A stretch of 58,731 nucleotides of DNA from Mycoplasmopsis felis ATCC 23391 (lineage in GTDB: Bacteria > Bacillota_I > Bacilli_A > Mycoplasmatales > Metamycoplasmataceae): the NCBI RefSeq assembly GCF_000701865.1, contig NZ_JNKA01000001.1, positions 1-58,731 on the forward strand, given 5' to 3'. The number at the start of each line of letters is the position of its first letter. Position 1 is the first letter of the stretch. This document shows, one piece after another, positions 1-8,947 of the stretch. A program made the position numbers and the translations under genes. The notes beneath the pieces were generated by a model that ran no database searches, had not been told where the DNA came from, and saw nothing but the letters and a program-made list of their open reading frames with translations.

Positions 1-175
1 AATTACTATTACTATGTAATAGTAAAATAAGAGTTTTCGTTAGAAATTTAAACGTCGTTCTCTTGCACTTTAAAGTAGCGCGTACGTGTGAGCGCGCGAA
101 TAAGAAGTTTGTTTTATCTTAGATAAAACAATTATGAAAATCCTTTGCAAAATGAAGAAATTAAGAAAAAAATAA

Positions 176-206
176 ATAATTCTGAAAAATTTAGAATTAT
201 CTTTTT
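176..206 (+). terminator. Intrinsic terminator-like hairpin
   Basis: An 8-bp stem (176-183 with 193-200, 9-nt loop) is followed by C and five T. It would end a plus-strand transcript coming from the left edge of the window. Confidence 0.4.
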
Positions 207-250
207 GGTCATCCTTGTTTTTGAAAATGCTTTATTGATTGATTGGTTTG

Positions 251-259
251 TGTTATAAT
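251..259 (+). promoter_or_regulatory. Extended -10 promoter-like element
   Basis: TGTTATAAT (TGnTATAAT type), preceded by weak -35 candidates around 231-240. It is the same extended -10 as the rRNA-type promoter at the right end of the window. No ORF follows on the plus strand, so it may drive a short RNA of about 130 nt ending at the hairpin 365-396. Confidence 0.35.
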
Positions 260-364
260 ATTTTTGTAAAAAGTTCGGAATATTTATTGATTAGTTTGTA
301 ATTAATTACTCCCTTCTTTTCTTCGGTGTCGTTTTGTTTGTGAAGTAATATTACAAATATTATA

Positions 365-396
365 ATTAAAAATAACTCAAACGAGTTATTTTTAAT
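365..396. terminator. Bidirectional terminator hairpin
   Basis: A perfect 14-bp stem (365-378 with 383-396) with loop AAAC and A/T-rich outer arms. It overlaps the stop codon of the minus-strand gene at 392 and would also stop a plus-strand transcript from the promoter at 251-259. Confidence 0.75.
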
Positions 397-1459
397 CTAA
401 ATAAGTTGGTATATATATTAATGATAATATGTAATATAGTGTGTATGTATCTAATAATACATCTTTGTATATGTGTTTACTTAATTTTTCCTCAGAACTT
501 AAGAATGTAGGGAATGATAATTCCATAAAATTTGAATCAATATTAAATGTAAACCTAATTAAAGCAGCATTTGAATGAATTTTTAATCCTGATAGTTTAG
601 TTCCTTCTTTATCATAATATCTTTTTAAAGATAATTCCATAGATAAAGGTGTATACATCATTCTAGCTTTAATTGGATCTGGTGAAACCAAATTAAATGT
701 TTTATTAAAATTATCATTTTCTGTTTCAATAGATTTTTTTCTACTAAATTTTCCATCAAGTAAAGTAAATTCAAAAACTTTCTCTTTTAAATAAGTTGTG
801 TCTAATTTAATAAAACCTGAATAATGATAAGATCTTGTGATTTCACCTTTAGAATTTTTTGTTTCTTTTTCATATTCAACAACATATAGTTTAGCTGGAT
901 AATCATTTATTAAAAGATAATGTTCATCTAATATTCTATTGAAATAAGCATCATAAGGAATTTTAGATGATTTAAAAGCGTCTAATTCTTTAGCAGATAA
1001 TATTTCACAATTTTTATATGAACTTATTGTTTTTTCTAATTTGTCTTGTTGAACATAACCAATATATTTAATACCTTTATCTAATTCTGTAAATGCATGT
1101 TGATAAAGTGATAATCTATCTATATGACTTCTAATTAACCCATAAACATCATATTTTTTCTTATTATAAATATAAAACATAATAGCAGAAATTCCTATTG
1201 TTAATACAAATAAAAGAATAAAAATTAAAGAAACAATAATACTATTTTCATTTTTAGAAAATATAATTATCATTAACGATATAAACAATCATAAAATACT
1301 AATACCCAAAAAAGAATATTTTAAAATTTTGTATTTTTTTAATATGGGTGTTTTTTCTTTTAAAACTTTATTCACAGATTCTTTTATTCAAGGAAAAAGA
1401 CTTTTATCTGCACTCTCTTTATATTCTTGAAACTTTTTATAATCATTAACTATTTTCAT
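392..1459 (-). CDS. DUF3137-like two-helix membrane protein
   Basis: A 355-aa protein of unknown function. The N-terminal 45 residues are charged. Two adjacent hydrophobic segments follow (about 46-67 and 73-97), then a soluble C-terminal domain of about 250 residues, most likely cytoplasmic, with mixed beta-type sequence. This layout matches the DUF3137 membrane proteins common in mycoplasmas; the family call is inference from layout and style, not a search. The start is ATG at 1459, with an AGAGGT ribosome binding site lying inside the end of the upstream permease gene (4-nt gap), so it is the last gene of the nucleoside ABC operon and may be linked to it only by transcription. In-frame TGA codons code for Trp. 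The stop lies within a terminator hairpin. Confidence 0.65.
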
Positions 1460-1463
1460 TTAA

Positions 1464-2414
1464 CTACCTCTTAGATTTATCATAAGGTATTCCTGCTGCA
1501 GCTGGACCTTGTGTATTCTTGCTTGTGATTATCATAATAATTAATGTAACTATATATGGTAATATTTGGAATAAATCCTTGTATTTTTGGAAGGATTCTC
1601 CAAATGAAATAGTTCCATAAAATGAGATTGATAATAATATAGAGAAAAATAAGGATGTTAAGATAGATATAGAAATTTTTCATCTTGAAGTAATCATAAT
1701 AGCAAGAGCAATAAAACCAAATCCTGAAACATCTTTTGTTAAAGAGAAATTATCTAAACGGGTTGATTGAATGAATATTGAACCTGCTACACCAGAGATT
1801 AAGCCTACAATAATCATTGCTTGTCATTTAATTTTATTAACACTAATTCCAGCAACATCTGCTGCTTGTGGATTTTCTCCTATTGATCTAAATCTTAAAC
1901 CTCATTTTGTTTTACGTAATGCAAATCATGATGCTAGTGCAATAATAATAGTTATAAAAACTTTTAACGAAACTAAATTAGCAAATTTGTTTTCATCTGG
2001 TGATAATGCTATTTCTGGTCTTCCATTAAATGTTATATAAGAACCAGAATTTTGAATACGCAATGTTATTATTGTTACTAATAAAGCTGCTATTCCACCA
2101 GCTAAAATGTTAATAGCAAAACCAGAAATAGTTTGGTCTGCTTTTAATTTAATAGTTGCAAAACCAAACAGTAATGATAGTGCTACTGTTGTAATTGAGG
2201 ATAACAACATTAATGCTATACCTGATCACATATTAGTTATTCCTCAGATAGTTGTAAATAAAGCACTATAAAAAGCATAAGAAACAGCTCCAAATACCAT
2301 GAAACCATTAATTGCTATATTAACAATTCCGGCTCTTTCTGAAAAAATACCTGAAATAGAACCTAATAATAATAAACAAAAGAAGAATCCTGCGTGACTA
2401 ATAATAATTTCCAT
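1464..2414 (-). CDS. Nucleoside-type ABC permease, second subunit
   Basis: A 316-aa polytopic membrane protein and the second permease of a BMP-dependent ABC importer (BPD_transp_2/RbsC-like family, comparable to YufQ/NupQ). Diagnostic stretches are an N-terminal GIFSERAGIVNIAING-like segment and a central GENPQAADVAGI motif, the coupling-type loop of this family. About eight or nine hydrophobic segments can be seen. The ATG overlaps the stop of the upstream permease (TAATG), so the two are translationally coupled and are expected to form a heterodimeric channel. The C-terminus is hydrophilic, ending in KSKR. The exact substrate, purine or pyrimidine nucleosides, cannot be read from the sequence. 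Confidence 0.85.
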
Positions 2415-4021
2415 TATTCATCTCCTTCTGATATATTATATTTCTTCATATAGTTGTTTTTTATACTTGATAAATAAGATAAAAATATTTTTTCTTTAAT
2501 TAATTTAAAATTATTTTTTCTTCCTGATTTTTGGTTTTTATATTTGCTTAATGCATCAGTATATTCATGTAAACCAAAATTTTCTTTTTCTTTTAGGTGT
2601 TCAAACTTACTCTTTGAAAGAGAATCATACATATTCATTAATTCTTCATTTGAGTAGTTTTTTGATTTGCTAATTTTTTCTAAAATATAATTTTGATATT
2701 CTTTTTCTTTTTGTTTAAATTTGAATTTTAAAATTAAATTTTGTCAATATTTTTTAAATAATTTTATTCTCTCTGGAATTACGTATTTAAATTTGCTTAT
2801 ATGATATGTTTTAAAGTTTAGTCAGTATTCTTTGTTTGTTACTAAATAACATTGCTTAAATATGCTTCTTAATGGTTTAAATTTGTAGAATATTAAACTT
2901 AGTGCCGTTACAAATATAATAATCCCATTAAGCAACACAAAAAATTCATTTTCTAGTTTTTCACTACCTTGTAATGTTTGAAATAATGTTCTAGAAGTAT
3001 AAATTATAGAATATAAGAAAGAAGAAAATAAAACTCCGATAGGACTATTTAAGGCAATCATAGCAATGGCTATTGAATCAAAACCTATTGTTATTGGTGA
3101 TGGTTCTCCTGTTAATCTACCGTCTTTTAAAATAATGTAAAAGAAACCTCCAAAAGCAACTAATGCACCCGATGCTGCCATTACAAAAACTGTCATCAGT
3201 TTTTCGTTTACCCCTACATATTTTGCATTAGTTTTGTTTAAACCTACCATTTTTATTTTATAACCTAAGGTTGTTTTAGAGTATATATATCAAATTACTG
3301 CAGATAAAATTATCAAGAAAGCAAAACCAAAATAAATGAATGAATATATTTGATCTTCAGCGATAAAAATTTTTGCTGGCCCCCCTATATCATCAAATCA
3401 AGAGGCTACTTCTGAACCACCAAAAACTCCATTTACTCTAGTAAATAATCATTGTGATAAGTAAGTAACAATTCAGTTTAAAAATATAGTTGAAATAACT
3501 TCATGGACATTAAAATAAGCCTTTAAAAATCCTGAAATTGATCCCATTATAAATCCACCAATAATAAATATAAATAACATCCCTATTAAAAATGATGGAT
3601 TAAGTTCTGATGGTTTCACTCTAGATAAAATTAAAACACTAAAGAAAATTATTCCAGGCATAGTCATTTGTCCTGCTACACCAATGTTAAATAAACCAGA
3701 TTTAAATGCTAATGAAACCCCTAAACCAGCAAAACCAAAAAATATAAAATATAATAATAAATCTGTTTTGTTGATATCTCTTAATAAAGAAAAATCAATC
3801 ATATAGGAAATAAAACTAAATAGTGATGTTCCTCTTGGTGAACTTCCGGTATTACCTATTATCATATAAATAATTGATGATATTAAAATACCAAAGAAAA
3901 CTGACCATAATGAAGCGTAAACTTTGCTTCTTCCTGTTTTTTTATCTTCGAAAAGAAGATAGCGTCTGAATCCTTCAAAATAATTAATTATTTTGTTTTT
4001 ATGATAAACATTTTTTTTCAT
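2414..4021 (-). CDS. Nucleoside-type ABC permease, first subunit, with C-terminal tail
   Basis: A 535-aa polytopic protein and the YufP/NupP-like partner of the 316-aa permease. The membrane domain (about residues 30-400) carries the family stretches GLGVSLAFKSGLFNIGVAGQ and VGLNKTNAKYVGVN and a GFDSIAIAMIALNSPIG segment. About 140 extra residues after the last helix form a Lys/Glu/Tyr-rich hydrophilic tail not found in typical permeases of roughly 350 residues. The start overlaps the stop of the ATPase gene (TAATG). Trp residues in the membrane part are encoded by TGA. A run of six C on the plus strand (3380-3385; G6 in the coding strand) lies mid-gene. Confidence 0.87.
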
Positions 4022-5856
4022 TAGACACCTCCTTCTTTTTTGTGTGCCATATAAACACCTATTTCAGTTCTGGTTAAATCTTTAGTTTCTTTTATAGCCA
4101 AAATTTCTCCACCATTTATAACAGCTATTTTGTCTGCTAATGCTAGAACTTCATCTAATTCATAAGAAATTAATAAAATAGCTTTCCCTTGAGTTTTTTC
4201 ATCTAGAATTTGTTCATGAATATTTTTGATAGCACCCACATCAAGACCACGTGTTGGTTGAACTATTAAAATAAAATCATGAGGTGTGTTCATTTCGCGA
4301 CCAACTATAAACTTTTGTTGATTTCCACCAGATAATTGTCTTGCTTGTGAAAAACCATTTCTAGCACCCCTAACATCATATTTTTGTATAATTGATTGAT
4401 TTTCTCTTACTATTGATTTTTCACGTAAGATAGCAAATTTCACAAATTCACTATCTCATAATCTTCTTAAAATAGTATTACTTTTGATATTGTAATCTAA
4501 TACTAGACCATGTTTGTGTCTATCACTAGGGATAAATGAGACTCCTAAACGAGATATATTAGAAACACTATGTTCTGTTAAATTAATAAACTCATTTTCT
4601 GGTTTTTGTATTATTGGTTCTTTGTTTTTTAATATAACTTTTTTTCAGTTATTAAACTTTCTCTTTATGTAAATACCATATTCTTTACTAATAAACACTG
4701 ACATTAAGATAAGTGACAAAATAACTAATGTTGCACCTAATAATGTGAATATGTATCTTTGGTCTGTAGTTATTGTTGGGAAAGTGAATAAAATAATCGA
4801 AATTACTAATGATAAAATACTTATTCCAAGTGAAATAAAACTGTTTATTTTATTTTTCTTTTGGATTTCTTTACTTCTTTTTTTATTTAAATCAGTTTTA
4901 GATAAGAGAATTTCACCTTGTGTAGGTTTAATCATTCCGCTTATTACGTATTCTAAATCTGTTTGACCATTACCTTCTACACCAGCTATTGCAAGGATTT
5001 CCCCTGATTTAATCTCTAGAGAAACATTTTTTAAAGGTTTTTCTGAAGAAGTTGAAATGTTATTTAGTTTAAGAACAACAGGATTATTTGATGTATCAGA
5101 ATACTCATTCCTTGCTATTTCAACTTCACCACCAACCATTTTATTTGCCATTTCTTCTATCGAAACATCAGCAACTTTAAAATTACCAGTTATTTTTCCA
5201 TGTCTTAAAACTGTTGCATTATCTGCTACTTCTTTTATTTCTCCTAATTTATGAGAAATAAATAAAATTGTTTTTCCTTGTTTTCTAAATAATTTAAATG
5301 TTTCTAGTAGACCTTGAATTTCTTGGTCTGTAAGAACTGCTGTAGGTTCATCAAAAATTAAGATTTCTGAATCTCTAAACAACATTTTCATAATTTCTAC
5401 TTTTTGTTGTGTTGCAACAGTCTCTTTTCCTGTTATATTATTTAAATTAAAATGTAAATTGAACGTTTCCTGTATTGTTTGAATCTTTTTAATAGCATAT
5501 TTATAATTAATAATTTTTGTATATTTATTACTATCCTCTGATCCTAAAACAATATTTTCTAAATTTGTATAAACATCAACTAATTTAAAGTGTTGATGAA
5601 CCATTCCTATACCTAATCTATTAGCATCATTTGGTCCTTTTATCAATACTTCTTTATTATTAACCTTTATAACACCTTTATCTGGTTCATATAAACCAAA
5701 CAAGATAGACATCAAGGTACTTTTACCTGCTCCGTTTTCTCCTATAAGAGCATGTATTGTACCTTTTTTTACTTCAAAACTTATATCTTGATTTGCTTTA
5801 ATCTGACCGAAATATTTGGAAATTTCAATAAACTCAATTGCGTTTTGTTCTTTCAT
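4021..5856 (-). CDS. Nucleoside-type ABC ATPase, two NBDs, with hydrophobic insertion
   Basis: A 611-aa double ATPase of the RbsA/MglA/NupO type. NBD1 has Walker A GENGAGKST (39-47), Q-loop HQHF and Walker B ILIFDEPTAVLT (165-176); its signature is degenerate, with VATQQ where LSVGxQQ is usual. NBD2 begins with the degenerate Walker A typical of this class (GVEGNGQTD, 292-300), has an IPSDRHKHGL motif (442-451), an intact LSGGNQQK signature and Walker B with PTRGLDVGA. Between the NBD2 Walker A and the IPSDR motif there are about 95 extra residues with two strongly hydrophobic segments (about 338-360 and 368-388). Family members are usually about 510-530 aa. The start has an AAGGAA ribosome binding site. 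Confidence 0.88.
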
Positions 5857-5902
5857 AAATTCCTTTTGTTTATTAAAATTTAATTCCTCTTAATCTATTG
5901 AT

Positions 5903-5933
5903 ATAAAACACACAAAATAAATGTGTGTTTTAT
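5903..5933 (-). terminator. Intercistronic hairpin after BMP gene
   Basis: A perfect 12-bp stem (5903-5914 with 5922-5933, loop 5915-5921) with only a short T-rich arm and no long U-run. It lies between the BMP lipoprotein stop (5938) and the ATPase start (5856), so it may be a partial terminator or an mRNA-stabilising end that keeps the binding protein more abundant than the transporter. Confidence 0.55.
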
Positions 5934-5937
5934 TATA

Positions 5938-7260
5938 TTAAGAATTTACTTTTTCTAGTAATTTGTTAATTAAATCTTGTAGATTTTCGTATTGTTGTCC
6001 ACCTTTTTCTGCTTTATCTTCATCTAAGAATGCTTTATCTTCAGCAGAAAGTGAATTAAATTTGTTTTGAGCTGTTGTTATTGCTTCTTGTGCTTTTGTT
6101 CTTAATGCTTCATTTATTAATGTTGAAGCAGCTAACTTAACTCAATTTTCAGCTATATCACCTTTTTTAATGTGTTTTGTGCTTCCACCTTTAAAAATAG
6201 GTTTTTTATTACTATTAAAGACTACTTCTAAAATAGTATCATATACAGCTTGTGTTAAGTTTTTCATTACAGATGTAAAGAATAATCCAGATGATTCTGT
6301 TCCTAATGATTTAGATTGATCTACGTCTACTCCAATAATATATTTAGTTTTTGAGTTTGATTTGCTATTGTTTATTGTAATTGTAGATTGTGTTGCAGGG
6401 CCTGCAACAGGGTATGCTGATACTGGGTTTTCTGCTAGAAGACCATTAATAACATTATTAAGTTGTTCTCCTGGAACAAAACCAGAATCTAATCTAACTG
6501 GTGTATGTGTAACTTTCTTATCAGGATTTTCTTTATTTCAATCGTATATACCTTTTAAATAACCTGTTATAAAATCAGTTACAGCATTAAATGGTCCACC
6601 ACCAAATGATGATAATTTTTTATTTTCTGTTTCGTTTTCACTTATAAATTTAGCTAATGCATAACCTGCTACATATGAAACTTCATTTACTTTAAAAGTT
6701 AAATTATATACATCTGCATAACCTACTTCTTCAGGATCTATAACAAAGTCAACATTAATAATTTTAACACCTGCATTTTTTAATCTAGATGCATTTGCTT
6801 TAATGTATGATTTAATGTGATCACCATGTGTAAATCCAGATAAAACTCAAACTTTATTACCAGATGATAAAGCAGCATTGTATGCACTTGGGTAATCACC
6901 ACTTGGTTCAATAGAACTAATATTTAAATTGAACACATCTTCTGTTTTTCCACCTTCTGTTGTTTTTTTAGTCATTGTTTGATCTTGCAATACATTTAAT
7001 GCTTCTCATTGTGATTGGTTAAATGACTTATCTGTAACTCTACCTGAGTCAGTTATAACAACTAATTTTGTTCCTACCATTTCCTCAGGTAAAGTAAATG
7101 TAGTGTCTTTAACTATTTCTGCTACCCTTTGGTTTTCTGGTATATAATTTGATGGTCTAGTAATTGGACCTTCTTTTCCACATTGTGCAGCTAGTGCAAA
7201 AACTGGCACTATAGAAATTAATCCAGTTCCTAAAAATAATTTTTTAATTTGTTTTTTCAT
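5938..7260 (-). CDS. BMP-family nucleoside-binding lipoprotein
   Basis: A 440-aa surface lipoprotein and the expected substrate-binding subunit of the ABC importer encoded just downstream. The signal peptide ends in lipobox ALAAQC, with Cys27 as the lipidated residue. The mature protein contains the Bmp/Med-type start (LVVITDSGRVTDKSFNQSQW), a central GYADVYNLTFKVNEVSYVAG segment typical of the family, and IIGVDVDQSKSLG in the second lobe. The C-terminal 60 residues are an added Glu/Lys-rich helical tail. The start ATG has an AAGGAG site. The promoter contains a 12-base homopolymer (see the separate entry). Other BMP lipoproteins (PnrA, BmpA) bind nucleosides. Confidence 0.88.
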
Positions 7261-7290
7261 ATAATAAACTCCTTATATTAAAGTTTTATT

Positions 7291-7321
7291 ATTATAATAT
7301 AATATGTAGTTTTTTTTTTTT
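7291..7321 (-). promoter_or_regulatory. BMP promoter with A12 tract
   Basis: On the minus strand TATAAT (7296-7291) is preceded, after 13 nt, by a run of twelve A (7321-7310) where a -35 box would sit. No canonical -35 is present. The run length would set promoter spacing, the arrangement known from phase-variable mycoplasma lipoprotein promoters. Confidence 0.5.
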
Positions 7322-7350
7322 ATTTGTAAGTAATACCATTTTTTTTGCAT

Positions 7351-7384
7351 TAAAATGGAAATTTTTGTGGAAATTTCCATTTTA
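7351..7384. terminator. Perfect 14-bp hairpin upstream of BMP promoter
   Basis: Stem 7351-7364 with 7371-7384, loop TTGTGG. It sits between the ppa terminator and the BMP promoter. Neither side has a convincing U-run, so it could be a second terminator or a regulatory palindrome. Confidence 0.45.
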
Positions 7385-7400
7385 AGATCTTTAAATCGAC

Positions 7401-7442
7401 AAATAAAAACAACTCAATTGATGAACTGGGTTGTTTTTATTT
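7401..7442 (-). terminator. Terminator of ppa
   Basis: A 16-bp stem with one imperfect pair (7401-7416 with 7427-7442). The T-rich arm is on the minus strand, directly at the ppa stop codon (7437-7439). Confidence 0.7.
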
Positions 7443-7985
7443 GTATTTATCTGGGTGTTCTTTTTGCATTCTTGAAATGAATTCTTCTTTATCTAAAGAA
7501 CCATATTTATTCATTAAATCTACACATTCATAATATTCTTTTAAAGCTCAATCAGTGTTTTCAAAACCAGAAACCTCTGTAATTCCTATACGTTTTCAGT
7601 TTTTGTATGTTGAGAAAAAAGTTTTGACTTTTTCTAGAAATTCTGATGGTAGATCACTAAGACTTTGGATATTATCTAATCTATAATCATCTGCATGCAC
7701 ACATATTAATTTAGTATCTGTTTCTCCATCATCTATCATTTTCATTGCGCCTATTATTCTTGCACTTAATTTTACTCCTGGCTGAAATGTTTCTGAAGAA
7801 TATAATAAAACATCTAATTCATCTCCATCTCAGTCTAGTGCATTTGGTACAAAACCATAATCACAAGGATAAACAAAATCACCTCTTAAAATTCTATCAA
7901 CTTCTATTTCTTTAGTTTTACGATTATATTCATATTTGATTTTGGAATTTTTTTGGATTTCTATTTTTACATCTATTTTTTTCAT
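7437..7985 (-). CDS. ppa: Inorganic pyrophosphatase, family I
   Basis: A 182-aa cytoplasmic enzyme hydrolysing PPi to two phosphates, which pulls nucleotide and aminoacyl-tRNA synthesis forward. It carries the family signature DGDELD at residues 53-58 inside the [20 protein letters not shown] region, plus [11 protein letters not shown] before it; the metal-binding Asp residues are all present. Length is normal for bacterial family I enzymes. The gene stands alone with its own -10 (TATAAT, 8002-7997) only 11 nt from the ATG and no Shine-Dalgarno, which suggests a leaderless or near-leaderless mRNA. A strong hairpin follows. Confidence 0.93.
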
Positions 7986-8005
7986 ATGTTAATTATATTA
8001 TAAAA

Positions 8006-8947
8006 TTACCCTTTTCAATCAAGTGTGCTTGGATGGACAGGATTTGGATTTGTTTTAATTTTACTTATTTTTCCTTCTTTAACAAATACTATCTTGTTTG
8101 CAATTGCTTCAATGTCAGGGTTATGAGTAACCATAACTATAGTTGTTCCATATTTTTGATTGATATCATATAAGTAAGATAAAACAACTCCTGTTGTTTT
8201 TTCATCTAATGCTCCTGTTGGTTCATCAGCAAAAATTATTTCTGAATTTTTTGCTAATGCCCTTAATATAGAAATACGTTGTTGTTGCCCTCCAGACATT
8301 TGTGATGGATATTTGTCTTTTACTCCTTCTAATTCAAACTCTGAAAATAATTTATCTATATCCAGTTTTAAATTTTTATCTTTTTGTAAATATGATCCTG
8401 TTTGAACATTATCATACCCAGAAAGATTTTGCAACAGGTTATAATTTTGAAAAATAAAACTCACGTGTTTTCTTCTAAATAGAGTTAATTGTAAATCACT
8501 ATAATATGGTAAATTCTTGTTGCAAACTATAACATCACCTTTAGATGGTCTATCTAAGCCACTTATTAGATTTAATAAAGTTGATTTACCTCCTCCTGAT
8601 TTCCCAAAAATCATAACAAAATCACCTTTATTAATGCTTAAAGATACATTTTTTAATACCTTTGTTACTGAGTTTCCTGATAAGTAATATTTACTTACAT
8701 TTTTAACTTCGATAATTGCGTTTTCTGAATTTGTTAAATTAATATTTTCATCTTTTTTTCTTTTTTTATTTCCGACTTTTCTCAATATTCTTGCTATTGA
8801 ATTGTCAACATTAATTATAGAAACATTTGATTCACTATCTAAATAATCAAAAACATTTTTTTTAGTTATTTTGATTTTGGAATTTTTAGAAACTATTTGT
8901 ATATTATCTGTTTGTTCTTCTTTTTTTCTTCTAAAAAAATTTCACAT
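8006..8947 (-). CDS. ABC ATPase of MacB/LolD type
   Basis: A 313-aa ATPase partnered with the giant permease encoded immediately upstream (TAATG overlap). About 85 N-terminal residues, charged and variable, precede the NBD. Walker A is GKSGGGKST (115-123; the usual form is GPSGSGKST), the Q-loop is FIFQNYNLL, the signature is MSGGQQQR (from 217) and Walker B is IIFADEPTGALD (from 238). The sequence pattern is that of the LolD/MacB/FtsE subfamily, which drives mechanotransmission rather than classical import. The gene starts ATG-TGA (Met-Trp), so standard-code tools miss the true N-terminus. Ribosome binding site GAAAGGA. Confidence 0.88.

Larger units (their letters stand above)
1..391. other. 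391-bp gene-free left end
   Basis: I find no convincing gene here. The stretch holds an unusually GC-rich patch at about 74-98, a perfect 10-bp hairpin at 109-131, a plus-strand terminator-like hairpin at 176-206, a plus-strand promoter-like extended -10 at 251-259, an inverted repeat (253-269 with 351-365), and a terminator hairpin at 365-396 shared with the end of the minus-strand gene. One plus-strand frame is open from the window edge to a TAG at 117-119, but the peptide is unrecognisable. The first 206 bases could be the end of a structured RNA or a degenerate gene entering from outside. Confidence 0.5.

Noticed and set aside
265-364. SRP RNA, tRNA or 5S rRNA
   Set aside because: No conserved SRP loop, no cloverleaf, no CCA end and no 5S helix pattern could be found.
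1771-2040. Plus-strand ORFs opposite the ABC, ftsH and leuS genes
   Set aside because: They lack recognisable motifs and lie antisense to conserved genes, so they are shadows.
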